From contig NZ_OZ060398.1 in assembly GCF_964059085.1 (NCBI RefSeq), positions 361,171-425,170 on the forward strand: a stretch of DNA of 64,000 nt. Direction: 5' to 3'. The position numbers and the translations under genes were made by a program. The stretch comes from Buchnera aphidicola (Mindarus abietinus). Lineage in GTDB: Bacteria > Pseudomonadota > Gammaproteobacteria > Enterobacterales > Enterobacteriaceae. Under the pieces are notes generated by a model that saw nothing but the letters and a program-made list of their open reading frames with translations, had not been told where the DNA came from and did not search any database. Position 1 is the stretch's first letter. Each line of letters starts with the position of its first letter. This document shows, one piece after another, positions 1 to 9,880 of the stretch.

Positions 1-34
1 TGCGCCTTGCTATAAATTAATTATACTAGGCGCA
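1..34 (+). terminator. GC-rich stem-loop at the left edge, possible terminator of an upstream gene
   Basis: The arms TGCGCCT (1-7) and AGGCGCA (28-34) are perfect complements. Inside them TATAA (11-15) pairs with TTATA (21-25), giving two stacked stems. A 7-bp stem this rich in G and C is unusual in the surrounding intergenic DNA. It is followed by a T-rich stretch, so an intrinsic terminator of a gene to the left is the simplest reading. In E. coli the gene before the serine and arginine tRNAs is csrA, but nothing in the window shows this. The structure may extend beyond the edge. Confidence 0.35.
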
Positions 35-88
35 ATTTAATTAAATTTTTAAAAGAAAAAAACAATCTTCTACACCATTAAAAAATGT

Positions 89-116
89 TTGACTTATGAT
101 ATAAAAAAAGTAAGAT
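89..116 (+). promoter_or_regulatory. Candidate sigma-70 promoter for the tRNA-Ser/tRNA-Arg pair
   Basis: TTGACT at 89-94 matches the -35 consensus at five of six positions. It is followed after 16 bases by TAAGAT (111-116), a fair -10 box. The predicted start lies about 50 bases before the tRNA-Ser gene. The candidate tRNA-fMet promoter at 58907-58935 carries the same -10 hexamer, TAAGAT. Chance matches are common in DNA this rich in A and T. Confidence 0.35.
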
Positions 117-174
117 GAAAGTTATTAATAAAAATATTTAATTTAAAATTATAAATTAATTTTTTAATATTTTT

Positions 175-264
175 GGAGAGATGGCCGAGAGGCTTAAGGC
201 GCTCCCCTGCTAAGGGAGTATGTATACTAATATTACATCGAGGGTTCGAATCCCTCTCTCTCCG
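175..264 (+). tRNA. tRNA-Ser (anticodon GCU)
   Basis: The acceptor GGAGAGA (175-181) pairs with TCTCTCC (257-263), with discriminator G at 264. The anticodon arm is CTCCC-CTGCTAA-GGGAG, giving anticodon GCU for AGC/AGU codons. A long variable arm is present, as expected for a class II tRNA. CCA is not encoded. The gene sits directly before tRNA-Arg and gshA, the order also found in E. coli (serV, argV cluster, gshA). Confidence 0.95.
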
Positions 265-281
265 TATTTTCTTATATATAT

Positions 282-355
282 GCATCCGTAGCTCAGTTGG
301 ATAGAGTACTCGGCTACGAACCGAGCGGTCGGAGGTTCGAATCCTTCCGGATGCA
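282..355 (+). tRNA. tRNA-Arg (anticodon ACG)
   Basis: The acceptor GCATCCG (282-288) pairs with CGGATGC (348-354), with discriminator A at 355. The anticodon arm CTCGG-CTACGAA-CCGAG gives anticodon ACG. Its first base is expected to be deaminated to inosine by TadA so that CGU, CGC and CGA can be read. CCA is not encoded. It lies 17 bases after tRNA-Ser and is probably cotranscribed with it. Confidence 0.95.
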
Positions 356-434
356 AAAAATTAATTTTTTAAAAAAAATCATTTAATAAAAAATATTTCC
401 TCTCATTTTAGAAAATAATTCATAAAAGGAATAA

Positions 435-2012
435 ATGTTCATTTCAAATATTTCTAAAAAATTAAATTGGTTAAATGAAAATAAAGACCTATTAAAAAAA
501 ATTTGCAGAGGAATTGAAAGAGAAACTATTAGAATTAAAGAAAATGGAGATCTTTCTAATTCTGTACATCCAAAAAATATGGGAAGTGCTTTAACTCATC
601 CTATAATTACTACTGATTTTTCTGAAAATTTATTAGAATTAATTACACCTAAGTGCTCTGATATCAATCAATTATTTTCTGTATTAGAAGATATACATTG
701 TTATGTTTCTCAAAATATAGCTGATGAATATATGTGGCCATTGAGCATGCCTTGTTTAAAAGAAAAAAAAGACCACATTCAATTAGCTCAATATGGAAAT
801 TCAAATCTTGGAAAGATAAAGACCCTATATAGAAAAGGTCTGCAAACTCGATATGGATTAGGAATGAACTTAGTTTCGGGAATACATTATAATTTTTCTA
901 TTCCAAAATTATTTTGGAAAAAATGGATAGGAAAAAAAAATAATAAAGAAGAAAAAAAAATAATTTCAAACAAATATTTACATATAATTAGAAATTTTTA
1001 CCAATTTGGATGGATAATTCCTTATTTTTTTGGTGCTTCTCCAGCTATATATAAAAATTTTTTATCTAATGAAAAAATAAATTTTTTGTTAAATACTAAA
1101 AATAGTAAAGATATAGAATATTTGCCATGGGCTACATCATTAAGATTAAGTAAATTAGGTCATTCTAATAATTCAATTAAAAATCTTCACTTAACATTTA
1201 ATAATTTAAATGAATATTTAAATAGTTTAAAATATGGAATTAATACTTCATTCAAAAAATTTGAACAAATGAATTTGTTTAATCAAAAAGGGGAATTACA
1301 GCAAGTTAATACAAATATTTTACAAATGGAAAATGAATTATATACGTATATAAGACCAAAATGTAGCATAAAAAAAAATAAACCGTTTATAAAGTCTTTA
1401 AAAGAAAATGGAATTGAATATATCGAAATACGAGCTATTGATATAAATCCATTTTCTTCTATTGGAATTAATAAAACTCAAATATTTTTTTTAGATATAT
1501 TTTTATGTTGGTGTTTATTAAATAAATCCCCTAATTTAACAAATTCAGAATTAATCGAATTAAATAAAAATTGGGAAAGAATTACTTTAGAAGGAAGAAA
1601 ACCAAATCAAAAAATAAAATTACTAAATTCAGACAAAAAAGTTTGTTTTAAAAAAATAGCTTCTGTTTTATTTAAAGATTTTAAAAAAATAGCAAAGATT
1701 TTTGATTCTAATTTTTTAAATAATCCCTATCAAAAAAGTTGTAACACTTTACTAAAGCATTTAAAAAATCCAAATTTGACTTATTCTTCTAAAATTTTAG
1801 ATTTTATTCTTCAAAAAGGATTTAAAAAAACCGGAGTTTTTTTAGCTAAAAAACATACTGCTCGATTAAAAAGAAGAAAATTAAAATTTTTTGATAAAAA
1901 TTTTTTTTTGAGAGAAAAAATAAAATCAAAAAAAAAGCAAGAAAAAATTGAAAATAGTGATTCTATTAGCTTTAGAGAATATTTAAATAAAAAATCAAAC
2001 ATAAAATATTAA
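435..2012 (+). CDS. gshA: Glutamate-cysteine ligase
   Basis: This enzyme joins glutamate and cysteine in an ATP-dependent reaction, the first committed step of glutathione synthesis in the cytosol. The 525-residue protein matches E. coli GshA (518 residues) end to end. Shared stretches include RGIERETIRI near residue 25, SALTHPIITTDF near 50, WPLSMPC near 101, SGIHYNFS near 150 and IEYIEIRAIDINPF near 330. An AGGA Shine-Dalgarno element lies 7 bases before the ATG. The last 40 residues are lysine-rich and poorly conserved. The cysteine substrate is presumably supplied by the cys block at 11346-20125. Confidence 0.97.
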   Translation: MFISNISKKLNWLNENKDLLKKICRGIERETIRIKENGDLSNSVHPKNMGSALTHPIITTDFSENLLELITPKCSDINQLFSVLEDIHCYVSQNIADEYMWPLSMPCLKEKKDHIQLAQYGNSNLGKIKTLYRKGLQTRYGLGMNLVSGIHYNFSIPKLFWKKWIGKKNNKEEKKIISNKYLHIIRNFYQFGWIIPYFFGASPAIYKNFLSNEKINFLLNTKNSKDIEYLPWATSLRLSKLGHSNNSIKNLHLTFNNLNEYLNSLKYGINTSFKKFEQMNLFNQKGELQQVNTNILQMENELYTYIRPKCSIKKNKPFIKSLKENGIEYIEIRAIDINPFSSIGINKTQIFFLDIFLCWCLLNKSPNLTNSELIELNKNWERITLEGRKPNQKIKLLNSDKKVCFKKIASVLFKDFKKIAKIFDSNFLNNPYQKSCNTLLKHLKNPNLTYSSKILDFILQKGFKKTGVFLAKKHTARLKRRKLKFFDKNFFLREKIKSKKKQEKIENSDSISFREYLNKKSNIKY

Positions 2013-2043
2013 TTAATTTTAATATTTGAAATATATATGGAAA

Positions 2044-2066
2044 TTTTAGTAAACAAACTACTAAAA
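2044..2066 (+). terminator. Possible terminator after gshA
   Basis: TTTTAGTA (2044-2051) and TACTAAAA (2059-2066) form an 8-bp stem with a 7-base loop, followed by a T-rich tail. It lies 32 bases after the gshA stop codon. The stem is weak, so this is a tentative call. Confidence 0.35.
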
Positions 2067-2123
2067 CATTATTTATTTATATTTTAAAAAACTATCAAAT
2101 TAACTAAATCTTAATTTAAAAAA

Positions 2124-2878
2124 ATGAAAAAAAAAAATATAGAATTTTTTATGAAAAAGAAATAAAAAGAAAACAAAATATACATTTGACCAATAACAAT
2201 CTGCATTATTTCAAAAATGTTTTAAGAGTTAAAATAAATGAAAAAATTGAAGTATTTAATAATACAAATCATGTTTTTTTAGGAAAAATTACTCTTATTA
2301 AGAAAAATTTAATTCAAATATTAATAGAAAAAAAACTTAAAAAAAATAAAGAATCCTCTCTAAAAATACATTTTGCCCCTATAATGCTAAATCAAAAAAA
2401 AATGAATTTTATTATTCAAAAATCTACTGAATTGGGAGTGCATTCAATTACACCATTATTGCAAAAAAATAAGTTTTCTACTGAAATAAATAGTTCTTCT
2501 TTATTATCTCAATATAATCGATGGAAAAATATAGCAATATCTGCTTGCCAACAATGTGAAAGAAATAAAATTCCAATTATTAATTATCCTGAATATATGT
2601 ATTCATGGTGTAGTAAATTACCTAATAATGAATTAAAAATAATTTTTGATCCTTATACAAAAAAAACAATAAATTCTTTAACGCCTATTCAAAAAAAAAT
2701 AAATGTGATAATCGGAGGTGAATCAGGGTTTTCTATTATGGAAATTAATAATTTTAAAAAAAAATATAATTTTAAAAATATTTCATTAGGAAAAAGAATA
2801 CTACGTGCTGAAACTAGCTCTATAGCTGCGATATCTATCTTATTGTATAAATATGGAGAATTAGATTTAACTATCTAA
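2124..2878 (+). CDS. rsmE: 16S rRNA m3U1498 methyltransferase, frameshifted in a poly(A) tract
   Basis: RsmE is a SPOUT methyltransferase that methylates U1498 of 16S rRNA. From 2138 onward the reading gives a full RsmE body: YRIFYEKEI at the N-terminus, then IIQKSTELGVHSITPL, ISACQQCERNKIP, VIIGGESGF and RILRAETSSIAAI. The only plausible ATG (2124) lies in another frame, separated from this body by an A11 run at 2127-2137. One extra A gives a continuous 251-residue protein against 243 in E. coli. Without slippage the only in-frame start would be TTG at 2186, which cuts off the conserved N-terminal domain. The 3' end overlaps convergent fau by 4 bases. The gene is probably functional through slippage, though early decay or a homopolymer sequencing error is possible. 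Confidence 0.85.
2127..2137 (+). repeat. A11 slippery tract in rsmE
   Basis: Eleven A residues directly follow the ATG of rsmE. As written, the frame from the ATG ends after 12 codons. A12 or A9 joins the ATG to the conserved RsmE frame. Tracts of this length are expected to cause RNA polymerase slippage. Confidence 0.85.
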
Positions 2879-3459
2879 AAAAAATTTTTTTTCCAAAACC
2901 AAATTTTTTTAGGTGTAATAATATAAGGCAAGGGAACATCCCAGGGGTTAATTTTTATATCTTTTACTAACTGAAAATCATATGCTATACCTATAGGTAT
3001 AATTTTTTTTTTCGAATCTCTTAACAGAAAATCATAAAAACCACATCCCATTCCTAATCGATACCCTTCAAAATTAAAAGCTACTAATGGAACTATAATG
3101 ATTTCCAGCTCATGAATAAAAAATTTTTTTTTATTTTTCTTTATAGGTTCTAAAATATTAAATTTATTTAATTTTAAAATAGTATTTTTTTTATATTCTA
3201 AAAAAAATACTGTTTTTTTAGAAAAAGAATCTATTTTAGGTAAAAAAACTCGAGCATCTTTTTTCCATAAAAGATTAATTAAAGGAAAAGTATTAATTTC
3301 TCCGTCAAATGAAGAAAATAGAGCTATATTTTTAGCATCTTTTATTTTTTTTAAATTATACGCTAAGTTAGCTACTTTTATAGCAGCATTATTTTTTTTA
3401 CTTTCAGATAGTTCTTTTCTTTTAATTCTAATATTTTTTCGAATTATTTGATTATTCAT
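2875..3459 (-). CDS. fau: 5-formyltetrahydrofolate cyclo-ligase
   Basis: The product converts 5-formyltetrahydrofolate to 5,10-methenyltetrahydrofolate with ATP, recycling a one-carbon folate. At 194 residues it is close to E. coli YgfA (182). The N-terminal R-x-x-R-K-x-L segment, the central FDGEINTFPL region and the C-terminal RLGMGCGFYD motif near residue 138, which contributes to nucleotide and substrate binding, are all present. In E. coli the 6S RNA gene ssrS precedes this gene; no 6S-like sequence is visible here at 3460-3644. It converges with rsmE and lies downstream of rpiA on the same strand. The older symbol is ygfA. Confidence 0.93.
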   Translation of the reverse strand: MNNQIIRKNIRIKRKELSESKKNNAAIKVANLAYNLKKIKDAKNIALFSSFDGEINTFPLINLLWKKDARVFLPKIDSFSKKTVFFLEYKKNTILKLNKFNILEPIKKNKKKFFIHELEIIIVPLVAFNFEGYRLGMGCGFYDFLLRDSKKKIIPIGIAYDFQLVKDIKINPWDVPLPYIITPKKIWFWKKNFF

Positions 3460-3492
3460 AAAAAGACTCTATTTTTTAAATATTTAATTATT

Positions 3493-3511
3493 TTAATATC
3501 TTAGATATTAA
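3493..3511. repeat. 19-base palindrome between rpiA and fau
   Basis: TTAATATCT (3493-3501) and AGATATTAA (3503-3511) form a perfect 9-bp inverted repeat with one central base. It lies 34 bases upstream of the fau start codon on the minus strand. It could be a weak transcription stop for rpiA or a protein site. No regulator can be assigned, and A+T-rich palindromes also arise by chance. Confidence 0.3.
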
Positions 3512-3644
3512 TGTTTCTTTATATAATTTAAAAATTGAAATTAATAAAAACTATACTTTTAGAAAAAATGAAATATTACTCATTATAAAATTTTTCCTAA
3601 AAAAAATTCTTAAAAAAAATAAAAAATTATTAATTTAATAATGC

Positions 3645-4313
3645 TTATTTTATTTTATTAAATAAAGTTTTAACTCCTGATTGAGTTCCGATAATTACAA
3701 TATCTGGTTTTATTTTTGAAAATAATCCTACCGTTACTACTCCAGGAAAAGAATTAATTTTTTCTTCAATAAAAATAGGATCTAAAATTTTGAATTTATA
3801 AACATCTAAAATAATATTTCCATTATCCGTAATTAAATTTTTCCTTAATTTTGGCTCTCCTCCTAACTTAATTATTTGATTTTTAATGTACGAGTAAGAC
3901 ATAGGTATTATTTCAATTGGAAGTGGAAAATTTCCCAATATTTTTACTTGTTTAGATTCATCTATTATGCAAATAAATTGAGTTGCTGCAGCAGCTATTA
4001 TTTTTTCTTTTGTTAATGCTGCGCCTCCTCCTTTAATCATTTCCATTTTATTATTTATTTCATCAGCACCATCTACATATATAATAGGAGAACAAACTTT
4101 ATTTAAATCCAAAATTTTTAATCCATACTTTTTAATCTGTTCTGATGATGTACTAGAACTTGAAATTACTCCTGATATTTTTTCTTTAATAAAACTTAAA
4201 GCTTTTATAAAGTAAGAAACTGTAGAACCAGTTCCTATTCCAACAATAGAGTTATCTTTAATATATTTTATCGCTTCTAAAGCAGCTTTTTTTTTTAATT
4301 CATCTATTTTCAT
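3645..4313 (-). CDS. rpiA: Ribose-5-phosphate isomerase A
   Basis: RpiA interconverts ribose-5-phosphate and ribulose-5-phosphate in the pentose phosphate pathway. The 222-residue protein (E. coli 219) contains VGIGTGSTVSYFI near residue 25, IYVDGADEIN near 80 with the catalytic aspartates, KGGGAALTKEKI near 95 and TDNGNIILDV near 165. The start is ATG at 4313, because MKIDELKKKA aligns with the E. coli N-terminus. The open frame continues upstream to 4445 only because it runs through a tRNA gene. The gene begins 59 bases after the last tRNA-Gln with no hairpin between, so it may be read from the tRNA promoter. Confidence 0.96.
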   Translation of the reverse strand: MKIDELKKKAALEAIKYIKDNSIVGIGTGSTVSYFIKALSFIKEKISGVISSSSTSSEQIKKYGLKILDLNKVCSPIIYVDGADEINNKMEMIKGGGAALTKEKIIAAAATQFICIIDESKQVKILGNFPLPIEIIPMSYSYIKNQIIKLGGEPKLRKNLITDNGNIILDVYKFKILDPIFIEEKINSFPGVVTVGLFSKIKPDIVIIGTQSGVKTLFNKIK

Positions 4314-4372
4314 TATTTTTAAAACCTTATTTAAAAATAAAAAGTTAAAAAAATTATCTTTTATTATTTTTT

Positions 4373-4444
4373 CTGGGGTACCTGGATTCGAACCAGGGAA
4401 TGCCGGTATCAAAAACCGGTGCCTTTCCACTTGGCTATACCCCA
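4373..4444 (-). tRNA. tRNA-Gln (anticodon UUG), copy 2
   Basis: On the minus strand the acceptor TGGGGTA pairs with TACCCCA, with discriminator G at 4373. The anticodon arm CCGGT-TTTTGAT-ACCGG gives UUG for CAA/CAG. CCA is not encoded. The sequence appears identical base for base to the copy at 4492-4563. The Met-Leu-Gln-Gln order matches the start of the E. coli metT-leuW-glnU-glnW cluster. Confidence 0.95.
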
Positions 4445-4491
4445 TTTGATTTTAAAGAAATGAAACAAAAATTCAAATTAGATTGTTTTTT

Positions 4492-4563
4492 CTGGGGTAC
4501 CTGGATTCGAACCAGGGAATGCCGGTATCAAAAACCGGTGCCTTTCCACTTGGCTATACCCCA
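4492..4563 (-). tRNA. tRNA-Gln (anticodon UUG), copy 1
   Basis: This is an identical copy of the neighbouring tRNA-Gln, with the same acceptor, the same TTTTGAT anticodon loop and discriminator G at 4492. The copies are 47 bases apart and share a few flanking bases (TTTTTTCT on the 3' side, TTT on the 5' side). The pair corresponds in position to E. coli glnU and glnW. Confidence 0.95.
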
Positions 4564-4596
4564 TTTTTAAATTTTTTCTTATACTTATTATCTTTA

Positions 4597-4678
4597 TACG
4601 GAAGGCGAGACTTGAACTCGCAAACTTTTCAGTGCCAGATCCTAAATCTGGTGCGTCTACCTATTTCGCCACTTCCGC
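4597..4678 (-). tRNA. tRNA-Leu (anticodon UAG)
   Basis: On the minus strand the gene begins GCGGAAG and ends CTTCCGT plus discriminator A. The first acceptor pair is therefore G1-U72 rather than the G1-C72 of E. coli leuW. The anticodon loop TTTAGGA gives UAG, and a class II variable arm is present. CCA is not encoded. It is the second gene of the Met-Leu-Gln-Gln cluster. Confidence 0.94.
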
Positions 4679-4706
4679 AAAAAATTATATTATTTTAATA
4701 TTAATA

Positions 4707-4784
4707 TGGTGGCTACGATGGGACTTGAACCCATGACCCCAGCGTTATGAGTGCTGTGCTCTAACCAATCTGAGCTACATAGCC
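4707..4784 (-). tRNA. tRNA-Met, elongator (anticodon CAU)
   Basis: On the minus strand GGCTATG pairs with CGTAGCC, and the gene ends ACCA, so CCA is encoded (4707-4709). The anticodon loop is CTCATAA. The sequence follows E. coli metT closely and lacks initiator features such as the C1-A72 mismatch. The anticodon stem CAGCA/CGCTG leaves an A-C mismatch at the pair next to the loop (31-39). It is the first gene of the tRNA cluster. Confidence 0.94.
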
Positions 4785-4999
4785 TATTCTACAAATAAAA
4801 TAAGAATTTTTTTAACAAAAAAAGTTTATAAATTTTTTCATTAAAAATGATTAAAGAAATTAATAATTTTTATCATATATATAAAAATATATACATTATG
4901 TGATATAATATATCATGAAATTTTATTAAAATAAACCTATAAAAAAATATTACAAATTTCAGATACTGCTAATCGTAATTTAAAAAATAAAAAATAAAA

Positions 5000-6661
5000 A
5001 TGAAAAAAAATCCTCTTAAAAAAAAACCTCGTTTAAATTTCATTCAAAAAATTGTGTTACAAGATTTAAAAAATAAAAAATGCAATAATATACAAACTAG
5101 ATTTCCTCCTGAACCTAACGGATTTTTACATATAGGTCATGCTAAATCTATGCACTTAAACTTTGGAATTGCTAAAAAATATAATGGAATATGTAATTTA
5201 CGATTTGATGATACAAATCCTAAAAAAGAAAATTCTCAATATATTGATATTATCAAATCCAATATTAAATGGCTAGGTTTTAAATGGAAAAAAATATATT
5301 TTACTTCTCAAAAATTTGAAAAAATATACCAATATGCTTTAATATTAATTAAAAAAAATTTAGCCTATGTTGATCAATTAAGTAAAGATGACATAAAAAA
5401 ATATAGAGGAACATTACAACAACCTGGAAAAAATAGTCCTTTTCGAAATCAAACTATTGAAGAAAATTTAATTCTTTTCGAAAAAATGAAATCCGGGCAT
5501 TTTTCAGAAGGATCAGCTTGTTTGAGAGCAAAAATTGATATGAAATCTCCTTTTATTATAATGAGAGATCCTGTTTTATATCGAATAATGTTTGTTAAAC
5601 ATCACCAAACGAAAAAAAAATGGTGTATTTACCCTTTATATGATTTTTCACATTGTATTTCTGATGCTCTGGAAGGAGTTACTCATTCTTTATGTACTCT
5701 TGAATTTCAAGAAAATAGAAAACTATATAACTGGATTTTAGAAAATATAGAATCTATAAATAAACCTATGCAATATGAATATTCAAGATTGAATTTAGAG
5801 TATTCTATTCTTTCTAAAAGAAAATTATCGGTACTAGTTCAAAAAAAAATTGTTTCTGGTTGGGATGATCCTAGAATGCCTACTATTTCAGGATTAAAGA
5901 AACGAGGTTTTACTCCAAATTCTATTCAAGATTTTTGTAGAAGAATAGGTTTTACTAAAAAAGAACATTATATAGAATTAGATTTATTAGAAAATTGTAT
6001 TAGAAATGATTTAAATAAAAATACTCCTAGAACAATGGCGATTATTAATCCTTTAAAATTAATCATATCTAATATGTCAGAAGATTATAAAGAAAATATT
6101 TTTATTCCTTATCATCCTAAAGAAAGCTCAATGGGGATAAATAGAATTACTTTAAGTAAAGAAATATATATAGACCAATCAGATTTTTCCGAAAACTCTA
6201 TTCCTGGATACAAACGATTGGTCCTTGGGAAAACAGTAAAATTAAGATATAGTTTTGTTATCAAAGCAATAGAAATTAAAAAAGATAAAAATAAAAAAAT
6301 TGATACTGTAATTTGTATTTACAAAAAAAATAAATTACAAAATAAAGAAAAAGTAGAAAAATTTAATGGAATTATTCATTGGATTTCTAAAGAAGATATT
6401 TTTCCAGCAAAATTTTTTTTATATGATCGTATATTTAATGTTAAATTTCCTGAACTAAAAAAAGATTTTTTAAATTATATAAATAATAAATCATTAATTA
6501 TTAAAAATGGATTTATTAACAAAAATATTTTAAAAAACAAAAATTTTAATACTTATCAATTTGAAAGAGAAGGATATTTTTTTCTTAATGAAAATAAGAT
6601 AAATAGTAAAAAATTAATTTTTAATAGAATTGTTTCTTTAAAAAAAAAGTGGAAAAAATAG
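5000..6661 (+). CDS. glnS: Glutaminyl-tRNA synthetase
   Basis: GlnRS charges tRNA-Gln with glutamine. The protein has 553 residues (E. coli 554) and aligns throughout. FPPEPNGFLHIGHAKS near residue 36 holds the class I HIGH motif, LRFDDTNP follows, and LSKRKL near residue 272 is the KMSKS equivalent. The C-terminal beta-barrel anticodon-binding region is present but lysine-rich. The start ATG aligns with a lysine-rich N-terminal extension before NFIQKIV. It is divergent from the tRNA cluster that carries its two tRNA-Gln substrates, with 215 bases between them. Confidence 0.97.
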   Translation: MKKNPLKKKPRLNFIQKIVLQDLKNKKCNNIQTRFPPEPNGFLHIGHAKSMHLNFGIAKKYNGICNLRFDDTNPKKENSQYIDIIKSNIKWLGFKWKKIYFTSQKFEKIYQYALILIKKNLAYVDQLSKDDIKKYRGTLQQPGKNSPFRNQTIEENLILFEKMKSGHFSEGSACLRAKIDMKSPFIIMRDPVLYRIMFVKHHQTKKKWCIYPLYDFSHCISDALEGVTHSLCTLEFQENRKLYNWILENIESINKPMQYEYSRLNLEYSILSKRKLSVLVQKKIVSGWDDPRMPTISGLKKRGFTPNSIQDFCRRIGFTKKEHYIELDLLENCIRNDLNKNTPRTMAIINPLKLIISNMSEDYKENIFIPYHPKESSMGINRITLSKEIYIDQSDFSENSIPGYKRLVLGKTVKLRYSFVIKAIEIKKDKNKKIDTVICIYKKNKLQNKEKVEKFNGIIHWISKEDIFPAKFFLYDRIFNVKFPELKKDFLNYINNKSLIIKNGFINKNILKNKNFNTYQFEREGYFFLNENKINSKKLIFNRIVSLKKKWKK

Positions 6662-6687
6662 TTTTTTAAAAAAATTAAATTTTTTAA

Positions 6688-8436
<1,749 letters not shown>

Positions 8437-8475
8437 AAAATTTTTAAATGTTAACTTTTTTAAAAAAGGAACAAA

Positions 8476-9744
8476 ATGTATAAAATAAATAAAACTATCT
8501 GCCGAGAAATACTAGATTCTAGAGGATTTCCAACTATCGAATCAGAAATACATTTAGAAGGAGGATCAATTGGAATTGCTTCCGTTCCTTCAGGTGCATC
8601 AACAGGTTCAAAGGAAGCTGTAGAATTACGAGATAATGATAAAAAATATTTTTTAGGAAAAGGTGTAAAGAAGGCAGTATTAATAGGAAATACAATAATT
8701 TCTGAAAAAATTTATAAAAAAGATGCTAGAGAACAGGAAGCGATTGATGATTTTATGATTAAATTAGATGGTACTGATAATAAATCTAATTTAGGCGCTA
8801 ATACAATTCTAGCTATTTCTTTAGCAACGGCTAAAGCAGTAGCTTTACAAAAAAAAATTCCTTTATACAAATATATTTCCGAACTAAATAATACTCCTAA
8901 TCAATTTTCCATGCCTATTCCTATGATAAATATAATTAATGGAGGAAAGCACGCTAATAATAATATTGATATACAAGAATTTATGATACAACCAATAAAA
9001 GCTAAAAATATTAAACATGCTATTCAAATAGGCGCTGAAATTTTTCATTATTTGGGAGGAATATTAAAATTAAAATCACTTAATACTTCTGTAGGAGATG
9101 AAGGAGGATATGCTCCAAATTTAAATTCTAATGAAGAAGCCTTAAATATTATTCAACATGCAGTAAGTGCAGCAGGATATAAAATTGGAAAGGATATAAC
9201 TATAGCAATTGATTGTGCCGCTTCCGAATTTTATAATAAAACCTCTCAAAAATATTGTTTTAAGAAAGAAAAAAAAGAATTTAATTCTTATGAATTTACA
9301 AATTATTTAAAAAAATTAACCGAAATATATCCTATTCTCTCTATTGAAGATGGGCAAGATGAAAATGATTGGTTAGGGTTTAAATATCAAACCGAACAAC
9401 TAGGACAAAAAATACAACTAGTAGGAGATGATTTATTTGTAACTAACAAAAAAATTCTAAAAAAAGGAATTGAAAAAAAAGTTGCAAACGCTATTTTGAT
9501 TAAACTAAATCAAATTGGAACATTATCTGAAACATTGAAAACAATACAATTAGCTAAAAAATCAAATTATAAAGTAATTATTTCTCATCGTTCAGGAGAA
9601 ACAGAAGATACTACAATTGCTGATTTATGTGTAGGTACATCATCGGGACAAATTAAAACAGGTTCTATGTGTCGTTCCGAAAGAACTTGTAAATATAATC
9701 GTCTTATTAGAATTGAAGAAGAAATAAAAAATAATATTTTATAA
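8476..9744 (+). CDS. eno: Enolase
   Basis: Enolase converts 2-phosphoglycerate to phosphoenolpyruvate. The 422-residue protein has all main active-site elements: PSGASTGS near residue 38, [12 protein letters not shown] near 152, VGDEGG near 206, SIEDG near 286, [10 protein letters not shown] near 311, ILIKLNQIG near 338 and SHRSGETED near 366. It ends shortly after LIRIEEE, about 10 residues earlier than E. coli enolase (432), so the short C-terminal tail is lost. An AAGGA Shine-Dalgarno element precedes the ATG. A strong hairpin terminator follows at 9767-9808, so pyrG-eno looks like a transcription unit. Confidence 0.97.
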   Translation: MYKINKTICREILDSRGFPTIESEIHLEGGSIGIASVPSGASTGSKEAVELRDNDKKYFLGKGVKKAVLIGNTIISEKIYKKDAREQEAIDDFMIKLDGTDNKSNLGANTILAISLATAKAVALQKKIPLYKYISELNNTPNQFSMPIPMINIINGGKHANNNIDIQEFMIQPIKAKNIKHAIQIGAEIFHYLGGILKLKSLNTSVGDEGGYAPNLNSNEEALNIIQHAVSAAGYKIGKDITIAIDCAASEFYNKTSQKYCFKKEKKEFNSYEFTNYLKKLTEIYPILSIEDGQDENDWLGFKYQTEQLGQKIQLVGDDLFVTNKKILKKGIEKKVANAILIKLNQIGTLSETLKTIQLAKKSNYKVIISHRSGETEDTTIADLCVGTSSGQIKTGSMCRSERTCKYNRLIRIEEEIKNNIL

Positions 9745-9766
9745 AAAATTATGAATATTAAGTTAA

Positions 9767-9808
9767 AAAAAACTGCTGTTTATTTAGCAATAATAAATAG
9801 CAGTTTTT
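9767..9808 (+). terminator. Strong hairpin terminator after eno
   Basis: The left arm (9767-9783) and right arm (9792-9808) form a 17-bp stem with a single G-T pair and an 8-base loop. The core is CTGCT/AGCAG, and the right arm ends in five T residues. It lies 23 bases after the eno stop codon. It is one of the longest hairpins seen in this window. Confidence 0.75.
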
Positions 9809-9880
9809 AAAAAAAATCCATCAATTAACTTATAAAAAATATCAATTTTTATTAGTTTAAAAATAAAAGAATTAAAAAAA

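Noticed and set aside
94-285. Small minus-strand reading frame over tRNA-Ser
   Set aside because: It runs through the complement of a tRNA gene and has no protein features.
2186-2878. rsmE starting at TTG 2186
   Set aside because: The same frame upstream carries the conserved RIFYEKEI N-terminus, so translation must begin earlier, at ATG 2124, through the A11 run.
3460-3644. 6S RNA (ssrS), which precedes fau in E. coli
   Set aside because: The gap has about the right length, but the sequence is nearly pure A and T and lacks the long G/C-containing helices and conserved bulge of 6S RNA.
4314-4445. N-terminal extension of rpiA
   Set aside because: The extra codons read through tRNA-Gln and have no homology; the family N-terminus begins at ATG 4313.
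4483-4698. Plus-strand reading frame of 71 codons
   Set aside because: It is the complement of tRNA-Gln and tRNA-Leu genes.
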